A stretch of 64,000 nucleotides of DNA from an uncultured Alphaproteobacteria bacterium (GTDB lineage Bacteria; Pseudomonadota; Alphaproteobacteria; Rhodobacterales; Rhodobacteraceae): contig CACBBC010000001.1 of NCBI GenBank assembly GCA_902537415.1, forward strand, positions 1-64,000. The letters are read 5' to 3'. The position numbers were made by a program, and so were the translations under genes. Below, one piece after another: positions 32,812-42,975 of this stretch; position 1 is the stretch's first letter, and the number at the start of each line of letters is the position of its first letter. The notes under the pieces were generated by a model. The model saw nothing but the letters and a program-made list of their open reading frames with translations, had not been told where the DNA came from and made no database searches.

Positions 32812-33900
32812 ATGAAACAGAAAAGTAGTGCAAGTAGCCTAGGTTTTGATGAAGTAAAGCTTTTTAAAGCAATAGAATTTTCAAAAAAAAACGAGTCAAA
32901 AATGGATCGTGATATCGAAAAAGCTCTTAGGGATGGTCATTTTCATGAACCATGGCCAATCAGCAAAACTATAGGGCCGGTAAAAAAAAGAAAAGGTAAC
33001 TCTGGAGCGATATTACGGGGACATGAAGTTGTTCAAGTTTGGGGCGATGTTGAATATGTTGATATGGCATTTAGTATAAGTAAGAGTTTTCTTTCCCTAT
33101 GCGCTGGAATTGCTTTTAAACAAAATATTATAAGCGATTTCCATGCTCCCATATCGGATACGATTGAAATGAGAATTTTTGAAACAGCACAAAATAGAAA
33201 AATCACATGGTCCCAAATGTTACAACTTACGAGTGAGTGGGAGGGAGAGCTCTGGGGGAAGCCAGATTGGATCGATCATAATCGTAATTTAAATGATCCT
33301 CAGAAAAACAGATTAGAAAAAGGAAAAAAAAGAAGTTTAAACTCACCAGGAACGTTTTGGGAATATAATGATGTACGAGTTAATGTCCTCTCATATGCTC
33401 TTATGTTGGCGTTTGGGCGCTCACTCCCTGATGTCTTACGAGAGCACATAATGGTTCCGATAGGAGCAAGTAATACCTGGAAATGGCATGGATATGAGAA
33501 TTCATGGGAAGAGGTTAATAGCAAGCGATTACAATCTGTTTCCGGAGGAGCTCATTGGGGTGGTGGGTTATGGATAAGCACTCTTGATCTTGCGCGTATC
33601 GGCCAATTAATGATTAACCAAGGACTTTGGGACGGTAAGGAAGTTATTCCGAAAAAATGGGTCAAAATGAGTACCAAACCATGTGAGTTAGCGTTAAATT
33701 ATGGTTATATGTGGTGGCTCAATGATAAAAAAACTGGGATGTTTCCTGGCGCACCGACTAGTGCATTTACGGCGATGGGAGTGGGTACACAAATTTTGTA
33801 CATAGACCCCGAAAATGATTTAGTAATCGTTAACAGGTGGATTGAAGAAGATAAGGTAGCAAAATTTGTGATGCTGATACTAGATAGTATCGTTTTTTAA
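32812..33900 (+). CDS. Serine hydrolase, class C beta-lactamase-related family
   Basis: SISKSFLSLCAGIA (SxxK); EYNDVRVNVLSYALMLAFGR (YxN); SGGAHWGGGLWISTLDLARIGQLMIN. Confidence 0.88.
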   Translation: MKQKSSASSLGFDEVKLFKAIEFSKKNESKMDRDIEKALRDGHFHEPWPISKTIGPVKKRKGNSGAILRGHEVVQVWGDVEYVDMAFSISKSFLSLCAGIAFKQNIISDFHAPISDTIEMRIFETAQNRKITWSQMLQLTSEWEGELWGKPDWIDHNRNLNDPQKNRLEKGKKRSLNSPGTFWEYNDVRVNVLSYALMLAFGRSLPDVLREHIMVPIGASNTWKWHGYENSWEEVNSKRLQSVSGGAHWGGGLWISTLDLARIGQLMINQGLWDGKEVIPKKWVKMSTKPCELALNYGYMWWLNDKKTGMFPGAPTSAFTAMGVGTQILYIDPENDLVIVNRWIEEDKVAKFVMLILDSIVF

Positions 33901-34055
33901 AATCAATAAATTTCTCAGACAAATTTATCTTCAAAAAGACATTTGTATCAAAAGATGTAAATTTGCCACATTTTCAAAAATATATTTACGTTATATTTTA
34001 GTACCTTATTTGGCAAACATTAAGCAAAAAGGCAAGACTGGTCTTCTATAGGTCG

Positions 34056-34994
34056 TTAGTTTATGCCTACCATCGAATTTGCTGCTTTGAAAAGTTTTTC
34101 GCACAATAAATCATCATAAACTTGGCTGTTTGGACTTTTCATAGGCCATCCACCCTTTCTGCTTTCTTTATCTTTATAAATTCCGACCTGACTATAAAAA
34201 CAGCCACTTTTATTGGCTACACTATCGTCAAGTAAGCAATGTAGGGTGGTTTGCGACCCAATTGTTGGATTAGTCATGCCAGCCATTGATAAAAAGGGTT
34301 TAAGTAAAACATTTTGAAAAAATACTGGTAATGTGTGTTTTATCAAAGGAGTTTGAACCCATCCGGGATGAATGCTCACAGAGGTTATATTTGAACCTTT
34401 TAATAACCTTGCTTGATACCTTGAGTAAAGAACCTGTGCTAATTTTGATTGATTATAGGCATCCCAACCAAAATATTTTTTCTTTTCAAAATTAAGGTCA
34501 GCTATATCTATCGAGCCCTTCTCATGAAGAACACTAGATGTATGCACAATCCTTGATGCCTTAGCGTTTTTTAATTTTGGTAGTAGTAATTCAGTTAATA
34601 AGAAATGGCCTAAAAAATTAACTCCAAACTGTAACTCAAATCCATCTTTAGTTCTTCTGTGAGGAGTGTTCATTACTGCTGCATTATTCACAAGTCCATC
34701 AAGGCGCGAGAATTTTTTATTAAAAACTTTGATGAAATCTCTTACAGAATCAAGTGAGTCCAATTCAAGTAGAAAATTGTGGATATTTTTATTGGAAGTT
34801 TCTTCAATTATCTCAACACCAATTTTTCTCGCAAGCTCAACATTTCGTGAAGCACAAATTATAGTAGCTGATTGCCTTGCCAGTTGCTTTACAGTTGCTA
34901 GGCCTATTCCTGACGTTGTCCCTGTTACAATATAAATTCTTCCAGAGAGATCTTTTTGAAGAGTCTCTTTTGAGCAAATAAGTTCGTTAGTCAT
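34056..34994 (-). CDS. Short-chain dehydrogenase/reductase
   Basis: YIVTGTTSGIGLATVKQLA; NNAAV; YNQSKLAQVLY. Confidence 0.9.
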   Translation of the reverse strand: MTNELICSKETLQKDLSGRIYIVTGTTSGIGLATVKQLARQSATIICASRNVELARKIGVEIIEETSNKNIHNFLLELDSLDSVRDFIKVFNKKFSRLDGLVNNAAVMNTPHRRTKDGFELQFGVNFLGHFLLTELLLPKLKNAKASRIVHTSSVLHEKGSIDIADLNFEKKKYFGWDAYNQSKLAQVLYSRYQARLLKGSNITSVSIHPGWVQTPLIKHTLPVFFQNVLLKPFLSMAGMTNPTIGSQTTLHCLLDDSVANKSGCFYSQVGIYKDKESRKGGWPMKSPNSQVYDDLLCEKLFKAANSMVGIN

Positions 34995-35126
34995 AAAGTT
35001 CCTTAAACATCGTATGAATTAAATTCAGTCTCTTCTTTGAACTTTTTAAATGTTATTGCCAATAAACATCTGCTACATACTCCAAGAACATATCACCAGT
35101 AAACTCCATATTTCCTATACCTCACT

Positions 35127-35306
35127 CTAGCAAGAATTAAACAAGTAGATTATTAAAGCACCTAATTGCATCGCTATTATTAATAACAAGGGTATTACGA
35201 TAAAGATTAAGTAAGTACCTAGTCTATCTAATCTCTTCTCCACATTGTGAGAGTATATATCTATAATCTCGACAGCTTTTTCAGTAGCCACTTCCATCTC
35301 CACCAT
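35127..35306 (-). CDS. Small membrane protein (59 aa), not in ORF track
   Basis: Read from reverse strand: MVEMEVATEKAVEIIDIYSHNVEKRLDRLGTYLIFIVIPLLLIIAMQLGALIIYLFNSC*; one TM helix. Confidence 0.5.
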   Translation of the reverse strand: MVEMEVATEKAVEIIDIYSHNVEKRLDRLGTYLIFIVIPLLLIIAMQLGALIIYLFNSC

Positions 35307-35401
35307 TGCATGCTGACAAAAATAGAAAAGCCACTATTAAGGCTCCGGTTAACTTATATTTAATGTACTCCATTAGATCTCCTGAGAATTCTTGTGTAAA
35401 T

Positions 35402-35677
35402 TTAGCTACCGTTTAATTTATCTTTAACGGTTAGAAAGACAAAAACAGCTAAAAATACCCTGATAAATAAAACAGCACTTAGTTCATCAATGCTAGGATA
35501 CAGATTAAGGTAAAGATAACCATCTTTTATAATTATCCAATAAAGATCAAAATATCCCTCGTATTTTGTGTAACCAACTACTTGGGAAACTAATCCAAAG
35601 GAAATAGCAATCCAAAGATTATAATAAAATGCCTTCCCAAATATATTTTTCAAAACAGTTGCTAATCGGCTTGCCAT
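35402..35677 (-). CDS. Hypothetical small membrane protein
   Basis: ORF with hydrophobic helices; likely start MASRLATV; overlaps end of upstream ORF. Confidence 0.5.
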   Translation of the reverse strand: MASRLATVLKNIFGKAFYYNLWIAISFGLVSQVVGYTKYEGYFDLYWIIIKDGYLYLNLYPSIDELSAVLFIRVFLAVFVFLTVKDKLNGS

Positions 35678-35910
35678 CTGAAACCTTCTTCTATACAAAA
35701 CAAACGCCCAAATTTACACTTTCTATCACTTCGGCAAACCTTTTCATGCTTACTATTTTCCCAACATTTGGTTGTAACAGCAGAACCATACTTATCGATA
35801 AATCGGTCCCATGTGTCTCCAATCGACAAAAGTACAATCGAAGGTAATATAAATGCAACGAATATTATTGTTACGAATGCTATGCCGAAGCCTTCATTAT
35901 TTTCTTCCAT
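35662..35910 (-). CDS. Hypothetical small membrane protein with Cys-containing C-terminus
   Basis: One TM helix then CWENSKHEKVCRSDRKCKFGRLFC. Confidence 0.5.
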   Translation of the reverse strand: MEENNEGFGIAFVTIIFVAFILPSIVLLSIGDTWDRFIDKYGSAVTTKCWENSKHEKVCRSDRKCKFGRLFCIEEGFRWQAD

Positions 35911-36366
35911 CTGAAACCCTTTTTTATTTACATATGAGGGATCTAGTTCGTTTAACTATTTGTCAAAGGATTGGAGTTATCTTATTCATAAAAAATACCC
36001 TATCTGAAGTACTCTTCAATGACCCGCTACCTTTACACTTCTTACTGACATAATAAGGAGAGATAGACAAAATTGGCGATACATTCTTACCGAAATATTG
36101 CGATGTTAATACTTCAGCAAAAAATTTCTTTGCAACAATGAGGCTCACTAATCGAAACGACTTAGAGACACTTTTTCGAGACTAACTTAAAACAAAAGTA
36201 AAGCTAAGGAAAGGTCACTTCACCTATCAAGTAAAAATTAATTTTCATAATTAACGGAGTAAAAAGCGTCGTATTACTGTATGCGTTTGCAATCTGTTAG
36301 TATTTATTAATAAGATAACAAGTAATTATAAGTAATTATATTATCAATTGAATAAGGTTAAAAAAA

Positions 36367-36690
36367 ATGAAACTCAAACATTTCATTGCGACCCATACAT
36401 TTCATTCAGACAAAGTTAAAAAGGAATATTTGAAGTTTGTTAAGCATCGAAAAAAAAATGCTGAGTGGTTTGAAAATGTACCAAAGAGGGAGAATGCGCA
36501 ACTACACCAATTGTTTATTGGAAAAGCAGATTTTTTCTTTTGCCACTGGTACGCTGAAAGCGAGAGTGCGATTATTGAGGCATTATCTGAAGCAGGAGCC
36601 GATCAATATATTATAACAATGGCTACTGAGGTAGGCGTGCCAAAAATTGATTTAGATAAAATGACTGTTTTGATGGGAAAAATTAAATAA
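36367..36690 (+). CDS. Hypothetical protein, small alpha/beta fold
   Basis: 107-aa ORF with A-rich leader, not antisense to another gene. Confidence 0.55.
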   Translation: MKLKHFIATHTFHSDKVKKEYLKFVKHRKKNAEWFENVPKRENAQLHQLFIGKADFFFCHWYAESESAIIEALSEAGADQYIITMATEVGVPKIDLDKMTVLMGKIK

Positions 36691-36854
36691 TGTCTTTCGT
36701 CCAATTCATACAGGTCAAAGCTAAAGACACTCGAACTCCCAAAAAACTGATTTCCAATCAGCTTGTTTAGTAAATATGATTATTTGTGTGACATATGAAG
36801 CACATCGGGTAGCTCGTGTTATTAAGACCTTTACTAAAGGATTTCACTAAGTTC

Positions 36855-37289
36855 ATGGATTCAAAAACACTAATGAAAACTTATTTGATAGAGGTTGGTC
36901 AAAAAGGCCGATTAGATTTAATTAAGACTATTGCGCAACCAGATATGATTGATGAAGCAAATAGAGCGTTTGGTGGGCCTGTTGGGCGAGACGGGCTTAT
37001 AGCTCACGTTAAGACGTTTCGTAGTCAGATAGCGGAGTTAAATCTTGAGATAAAACAGATAGTAGGAAATGAAAATGAAGTGATGGCACATTGGTTTTTT
37101 ACTGGGATACATAAGGGGCCCTGGTTAAGGCGTGAGCCAACAGGGAAAGAAGTTTCAGCGGATGTATTTAGCTTTTTTACACTGAAAGACGGACTGATCA
37201 GTTACTATCGTCTTTGGCTACATGCTATGATTGATGGGCCAGTAATTTTCGATTCATCTTGCTCATGCATAGAAAAAAAACAAGTTTAA
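36855..37289 (+). CDS. SnoaL/NTF2-like protein
   Basis: FGGPVGRDGLIAHVKTFRSQIAELNLEIKQIVGNENEVMAHWFFTGIHKG pattern; start MDSKTLM. Confidence 0.7.
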   Translation: MDSKTLMKTYLIEVGQKGRLDLIKTIAQPDMIDEANRAFGGPVGRDGLIAHVKTFRSQIAELNLEIKQIVGNENEVMAHWFFTGIHKGPWLRREPTGKEVSADVFSFFTLKDGLISYYRLWLHAMIDGPVIFDSSCSCIEKKQV

Positions 37290-37475
37290 AGGTATTAGAT
37301 ATATTTTTTCTAACTTATTTTTAATATTGAATCACTAAAAATGCTCGCTAAATCGCTATTTGATCATATTTCTAGTGCTATCCCTTTCGGTACCAGCTTT
37401 GGGAATACGATACTGGCCAACCCTACCAACAACTATAATGCGAAATTATTCCTGTCACTTGATTAGATAACCATA

Positions 37476-37769
37476 CTAATTTTTCATCTTACCATATTCA
37501 TAAAGGATTTCTCCATCAAAGGTAATTACCTCAACTTTAAAGTCGTACTTTTTACGCCATTCATTTGCCCTTCTTAATATCTCTTGAGCGCCTTCTTCGG
37601 TTTCAACGACAGAAAAATATAGTAGTGAGGTTGTACTTGCTCTTACGTACGTCGCTTCAAGAAGACCACATTCATTCAGAGAACTTGCAAACTCTTTATG
37701 AAGAGCAAAATATTTATCGAAATCTTCTTCCGAAAAAAAATTTATAATATTGGTTCTAGCTACAGCCAT
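37476..37769 (-). CDS. Small dimeric alpha/beta-barrel-like protein
   Basis: 97-aa ORF NIINFFSEEDFDKYFALHKEF...; resembles 38271-38573 product. Confidence 0.5.
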   Translation of the reverse strand: MAVARTNIINFFSEEDFDKYFALHKEFASSLNECGLLEATYVRASTTSLLYFSVVETEEGAQEILRRANEWRKKYDFKVEVITFDGEILYEYGKMKN

Positions 37770-37807
37770 TTTTACTATTTATGTAGGAAATTTGTTTCAT
37801 TTAATTC

Positions 37808-38149
37808 CTAGATGCGATCTACCTTCTCCAAATCACGAACGCTGACAACATCTCTCCAAACTTTATTATCTTTCCATAATTGCACATTGGTAGTCTCCCA
37901 TTTTTTACCTCCGTGCTCTATCAACAAATCCCTCCAAGCCAATAGATCTTTGTTTTCAATTATTAGTTCAAGCTTTTCAAAAGTTAAACCGTCCTCAAAT
38001 CTTTTTTTTATAAACGAGACCATCTCATCTTTCGAAATCAATGTAGTTTCTCTAAGATATAAATATTCATCATGTAAAATATCCTGAAGTCCCTCAAAGT
38101 CTTTATTCTCAATCAGGCTTTTAATTGTGTTCCATTTGTTCATTAGCAC
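37808..38149 (-). CDS. SnoaL/NTF2-like protein
   Basis: IKSLIENKDFEGLQDILHDEYLYLRETTLISKDEMVSFIKKRFEDG pattern. Confidence 0.55.
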   Translation of the reverse strand: MLMNKWNTIKSLIENKDFEGLQDILHDEYLYLRETTLISKDEMVSFIKKRFEDGLTFEKLELIIENKDLLAWRDLLIEHGGKKWETTNVQLWKDNKVWRDVVSVRDLEKVDRI

Positions 38150-38270
38150 CTCTAAATTCCTTTTTCACACTCATAATAAATTTTATTTATTAGCTCCCCA
38201 AAAGTTATTTTGTTAAAATTTTTATTTTTATTTATTACATATTCATTAATACCTATTTCCGCAGTAGCTT

Positions 38271-38573
38271 TTACCTTCCTAGTGATAGAACTTGGTCAAC
38301 CTCCCAATTATACGTGATTGTTTTTGGTGCTAGTCGATCTCTAAAAGGTACGATAATTTGCTCTCCTATTTTCATAATAACTTTTTGGTCTGCCTTTTGT
38401 TTAAAGCTCCAGAGTGCCAACATTCTATTAGGCATATCAATATCTTTAACGATTTCCAGAGTGCTCTCAGGAACTGAGTCTTTATATTTTGGCCACTGCT
38501 GTTTTAATACCATAATGAACATTTCACATTCATCTTCCGAAGAAAAAGTATTTATTATTGTTGTTTTGAACAT
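38271..38573 (-). CDS. Small dimeric alpha/beta-barrel-like protein
   Basis: 100-aa ORF TIINTFSSEDECEMFIMVLKQQW... Confidence 0.5.
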   Translation of the reverse strand: MFKTTIINTFSSEDECEMFIMVLKQQWPKYKDSVPESTLEIVKDIDMPNRMLALWSFKQKADQKVIMKIGEQIIVPFRDRLAPKTITYNWEVDQVLSLGR

Positions 38574-38987
38574 ATTTTATTTAACTACTATATGGTATTA
38601 CTTTCAACGGTGAAAATTATTAAAAATAGCGCAACTAATGCTGAAAGATTTAATCTCAAAAAAACTATACTTATCAATTGCTGCGAGTTGGATAGCAATA
38701 GTACCGGTGGTCGCCAAGTACTTCATCCGAATTCTGAAAATTCTCTAAGACCTCCCCATTGTTTTTTATATAGAACCGCGGGTCTTTTTTAAGCTCATAT
38801 GCTTGTCTCATACATTCATTTTTAGATAAGTTATTTTGTATGATATGAGACTGAAAATTCGCATTTGGCGTAATCCCAACGTTCGGGGTAAGGTTTATAA
38901 TTAATATAAGTGAATACCAAACAGTCATAGAGGTCTCCATTGTGTTATTTGCTTTGAAAAGCATTAGCTGAAAGCATAGAAATTACT

Positions 38988-39677
38988 TTAAATTTCGTTT
39001 TTTAACCATACCTTTAAGGCCGATATAGTTTGAAGTTCGACAACTCTCTCTAAATCAAAAGTACTTTCAACTTCCTCATTTTTCCATGTAAATTTATGAG
39101 GAATGTAAATTCCCGTTCCCCCAATATTTCTAACAGGTAGAACGTCAGATTTTAATGAGTTTCCAACCATTAAAAAGTCCTGTGGTGAAATATTATACTT
39201 TTCCAAAATTTCCAAATATGTTTGCTCATCTTTCTCTGAGACAATTTCTGTTGAGCTAAAGTATTTCAAAAGCCCAGATCTTTCTACTTTTCTCCGCTGA
39301 TCAAGTAAATCTCCTTTTGTTATCATTATAAGCATATAGTGCTCTGAAAGATGTCTAAGTGTTTCTTCAACTTCAGGTAAAAGCTGTATATTCTGGGCAA
39401 GCATATCTTTTCCGATATTTATTATTTTATCTATATTCTGGAAATTAGGCTGGTTATTGGAGAATCGTACTGACGCTTCTAATAATGAAAGTATAAACCC
39501 TTTTATTCCATAGCCATAAAACTTAATATTTTCCTTTTCAATTTGAAGTATCAATTCTTCAGGATCTTTGATATGGGGATGTAATTCGATAAACTTCATC
39601 TGTGCTTGGTGAAAAAATACTTCATTTTCCCAAAGGGTATCATCGGCGTCGAAACCTATCATTTGTTTATTGCTCAT
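38988..39677 (-). CDS. HAD family hydrolase
   Basis: IGFDADDTLWENE motif I; MITKGD; FLMVGNSLKSDVLP. Confidence 0.88.
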   Translation of the reverse strand: MSNKQMIGFDADDTLWENEVFFHQAQMKFIELHPHIKDPEELILQIEKENIKFYGYGIKGFILSLLEASVRFSNNQPNFQNIDKIINIGKDMLAQNIQLLPEVEETLRHLSEHYMLIMITKGDLLDQRRKVERSGLLKYFSSTEIVSEKDEQTYLEILEKYNISPQDFLMVGNSLKSDVLPVRNIGGTGIYIPHKFTWKNEEVESTFDLERVVELQTISALKVWLKNEI

Positions 39678-39680
39678 TAT

Positions 39681-40121
39681 TTACTTTTCAATCCACTCGA
39701 ATTGTAATTCTGGTATGCCATACGAAACGCGGTCTTTTCTATTTTTCAACTGAAATCCTTCTCTTTTATAAAACTTGTGTGCCGAATTATTAAATTCATG
39801 ATTCCACAGATCTAAATATTTGTGGTCAGATTTTATTCGGTCGAGAAGTATCTTCCCAATGCCTTCGCCTCTTTTGTTAACATACAATGCAGAAATTTGT
39901 AATAAGTCAGGATTATAAGAAATATACCCATTAATTGGCTGACCAATTACCCACACTTCTCTCAGTGGAATTGTATTTCTAATCATTTCGGTAAGCTTGT
40001 GTTTGTCAAAAAGGCGCGGCATCTCTACCGTTCTTTCAATCCAGTCATCAACTATTAATGCACATGCTGATGCATCATCAATAGTTGCTCGCCTTAATGT
40101 GTAAATTTCATTGGGCATCAT
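39681..40121 (-). CDS. GNAT family N-acetyltransferase
   Basis: ISALYVNKRGEGIGKILLDRIK; NSAHKFYKREGF. Confidence 0.85.
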   Translation of the reverse strand: MMPNEIYTLRRATIDDASACALIVDDWIERTVEMPRLFDKHKLTEMIRNTIPLREVWVIGQPINGYISYNPDLLQISALYVNKRGEGIGKILLDRIKSDHKYLDLWNHEFNNSAHKFYKREGFQLKNRKDRVSYGIPELQFEWIEK

Positions 40122-40253
40122 TACTCTATTTTTCTAACAGTAAGCATATTCGATAGTAATTAAATTGCGTTGTTTTACAATTGTATTAAAAAATAGAAAA
40201 TTCTTGCCAAGTCCGATAAATAAATAGATAACTCATTTAAATCCAATACTTTT

Positions 40254-40790
40254 TTGGAGGGCTGTGAAATTATTTACTTTTCATTGAAGAGATACATTTT
40301 TTGGTTTTTTCTAGCTGCCTTTCCAGTGTGTCTTATACCAGCAAATGCTGCTGAGTTTGAATTAAAGGGAATAACAGTTAGCAATCCACACTTAGTAGTT
40401 TTTGGAAAAAATGCTAAATCAGGGGCGGGCTATTTGGTTATTTCAAATAAAAATTCTGATCCTGTAATTTTAAAAAAAGTTACAGCTGATTTTGGAAACG
40501 CTATGTTGCATAAGACCGATGTCGATAAAAAAGGTGTCGCTAAAATGAAGCACTTAAAAAGTATAGCAGTTCCAGGAAATGGTTTATTGAAACTTGAGCC
40601 TGGGAGAACCCACATTATGTTTGTGAATATTTCAATTGAGTTTGATGAGAGTAGTAAATATCCTGTAACCTTATTTTTTGAGGAGCAGGGGTCATTAGAT
40701 GTTGATCTTAAACTTAAAAGTGCAAAGAAAAGCCAAAAGGTGCACAAACACAAACATGGACACGGTCATAGTCATAAGCACGATCACTGA
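40254..40790 (+). CDS. PCu(A)C-type copper chaperone with His-rich tail
   Basis: Signal peptide; MLHKTDVDKKGVAKM-x21-HIM copper motif; HKHKHGHGHSHKHDH C-terminus. Confidence 0.85.
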   Translation: MEGCEIIYFSLKRYIFWFFLAAFPVCLIPANAAEFELKGITVSNPHLVVFGKNAKSGAGYLVISNKNSDPVILKKVTADFGNAMLHKTDVDKKGVAKMKHLKSIAVPGNGLLKLEPGRTHIMFVNISIEFDESSKYPVTLFFEEQGSLDVDLKLKSAKKSQKVHKHKHGHGHSHKHDH

Positions 40791-40829
40791 CTAGCTATGT
40801 TCATTTATTTTTAAGAGCGGGTTTAAATA

Positions 40830-41582
40830 TTGGAAATAAATCTAATATTTCTATTTACTGTAGTGCCTGCAATTATTTTATTTGGCATTGCAAAATCGGG
40901 TCTTGGCGGGTCTGTCTCGTTGATATCCATACCTCTGATGACTTTTATGATGCCATTAAATCAGGCTCTGGCAATTCTTTTACCTATACTGATTTTTTCC
41001 GACTTCATTTCAGCCTTTAGATTTCGTAAGGAATTTGATCTCAATACGCTAAAGTTGATGGTTCCCTTTGCTGCGATTGGAGCAATTATTGGGGCATCTA
41101 CGTTCTCATTTTTTTCTGAGGATTATCTCAAATTTATCTTAGGGATAATGGGTTTTTTATTCGCGTTTCATTATTTTTTATTAAAAAAAGATGCTCATAA
41201 ACCGGCAAAAGAAAATTTCTTAAAAGGGGCTATTTGTTCTTCTGTTGCTGGGTTCACCTCTTTCTGTGCTCACTCCGGAGGTACTCCGACTAGCATATAT
41301 TTGCTCCCATTAAGATTACGAAAAGAGATTTATGTTGGAACCAGAATAATGTTTTTTACCTGCATAAATTTGGTTAAGCTTCCTTTTTATATTCATCTAT
41401 CAATGGTCAATTCTACTTCTTTAGTTCATTCTCTAGCGCTCTTACCCTTATCTGTATTAGGTATATTTATTGGGTATAGGCTTTTAAAGGTGATAAAAGA
41501 AAGCATCTTTTATAATGCTATATATACTTTGATTTTAGTAGCAAGCTCCAAATTAATAATTGATTTCTTTTATGCTCTTTAA
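40830..41582 (+). CDS. TauE/SafE family sulfite exporter-like membrane protein
   Basis: GIAKSGLGGSVSLISIPLMTFMMPLNQALAILLPILIFSD. Confidence 0.88.
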   Translation: MEINLIFLFTVVPAIILFGIAKSGLGGSVSLISIPLMTFMMPLNQALAILLPILIFSDFISAFRFRKEFDLNTLKLMVPFAAIGAIIGASTFSFFSEDYLKFILGIMGFLFAFHYFLLKKDAHKPAKENFLKGAICSSVAGFTSFCAHSGGTPTSIYLLPLRLRKEIYVGTRIMFFTCINLVKLPFYIHLSMVNSTSLVHSLALLPLSVLGIFIGYRLLKVIKESIFYNAIYTLILVASSKLIIDFFYAL

Positions 41583-41735
41583 ATTAAATTACAAAAAATT
41601 ACCACTTGTGGGATTGTCCATGGTTAGCCTAAACCACGGGACTTAATAAATATAGAAATATAGATTTTGCTGAACAATGTTCTTCCATTAAACTGAAAAT
41701 TAATTTTAATCAATAAAAGAAAAGAGTGGGATCAA

Positions 41736-42590
41736 ATGGTGGACTTTGTTTCCCTTTTAGGAGTAAAAGGTGGCCCGGCGATAAGACCGGGGTCGAATAT
41801 GCCTAGCTCTACTTTAATTCACATCAACGGAAAAAATTTGTTAGTAGATACAGGTTTAGGGGTCTCAAGATCTATATGTGACCAGGGCGTTGAACTTCAT
41901 GAAATAGACGCTATTTTCATTACGCATATGCACTCAGATCATTACCTCGAGCTTGGACCTTTAATTCACACAGCATGGGTATCAGGCCGCTTAAAACCTA
42001 TACCTATCTATGGTCCTAAACGGCTAAAGCATTACTGGAGAGCTTTTCTTGAGTCAATGGTTGATGATATTGCGCTAAGAATAGAGGATGAGGGACGAAT
42101 TGATTTAGAGAAACTACCGGCATTTTATAGTTTTGAAGATAGACAGTCCTTATCATTATTCAATATCAATATCCGAGTTATGCGCAATCTGCATCCCCCG
42201 ATACGGGATAGTTTTGCACTTCGTTTTGAGTGTGAACATTATTCAATTGTGTTGTCTGGTGACACAGCTTACATGCCAGAGATGATAGATTTTGCCAATC
42301 AAGCCGATCTCCTAATACACGAGGTCATGTTATCGGAAGGAATTGAACTAATAATGACTCGTCTAGGGCATGAAGATCCTAAGCTTAAAAACCATCTCCT
42401 GCAAAGCCATACGCTAGCAGAGAATGTAGGATTAATAGCCAAGTGCGCTAAAGTAAAATGCTTAGCTTTAAATCATTTTGTTCCCGATGGATTTGCAGAG
42501 TTTAATGATGAAGATTGGTTCCAGGCTGTTAGAAGGCATTGGTCTGGAAAGATTATCCTTGGCAGAGATGGAACTAGAATTCCTTTATAA
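41736..42590 (+). CDS. MBL-fold metallohydrolase (RNase Z-like)
   Basis: FITHMHSDHYLELGPL; LSGDTAY; LIHEVM; ALNHFVPD. Confidence 0.88.
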   Translation: MVDFVSLLGVKGGPAIRPGSNMPSSTLIHINGKNLLVDTGLGVSRSICDQGVELHEIDAIFITHMHSDHYLELGPLIHTAWVSGRLKPIPIYGPKRLKHYWRAFLESMVDDIALRIEDEGRIDLEKLPAFYSFEDRQSLSLFNINIRVMRNLHPPIRDSFALRFECEHYSIVLSGDTAYMPEMIDFANQADLLIHEVMLSEGIELIMTRLGHEDPKLKNHLLQSHTLAENVGLIAKCAKVKCLALNHFVPDGFAEFNDEDWFQAVRRHWSGKIILGRDGTRIPL

Positions 42591-42621
42591 AACTTCTCAA
42601 TATGTCACGCGCTGGATAGGG

Positions 42622-42975
42622 CTAGTAAGACCAAACTTTCTTGATATTTCTAATATTAAATCCAGACACGTTAGCAAAATGTTTAGTTGCTATTGACCTT
42701 GCCTCATTTAAGGAGCAAGCTTCTACAATCCATATGCTATTTTCATTAACAATTTTTCCATTACAAACCGAATTGATACTATAAACAATTTCATACTCCG
42801 CTTTCCAATGCGAGATGTTTTTCTTGCTAAAAGTGCATTCAACTATTGTTTTAAAGGAGAATTCCTCTTGTAAGCGTTTTGTAGACACTAAGACCCAATT
42901 TTTTTTTGCCATTGAGTTCAGAGCATTACTAAAGTATGGTTCCTCTTCGTAAAGGATAAGCTTTTTCGTCTTCAA
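42622..42975 (-). CDS. Hypothetical protein
   Basis: 117-aa ORF MKTKKLILYEEEPYF..., no recognised domain. Confidence 0.45.
   Translation of the reverse strand: MKTKKLILYEEEPYFSNALNSMAKKNWVLVSTKRLQEEFSFKTIVECTFSKKNISHWKAEYEIVYSINSVCNGKIVNENSIWIVEACSLNEARSIATKHFANVSGFNIRNIKKVWSY

Noticed and set aside
36320-36340. Direct repeat AAGTAATTAT x2
   Set aside because: Two short AT-rich copies only; no spacer regularity, not CRISPR or iteron array.
37341-37466. 41-aa plus-strand ORF MLAKSLFDHISSAIPFGTSFGNTILANPTNNYNAKLFLSLD
   Set aside because: No domain, no visible ribosome-binding context; length is expected by chance.
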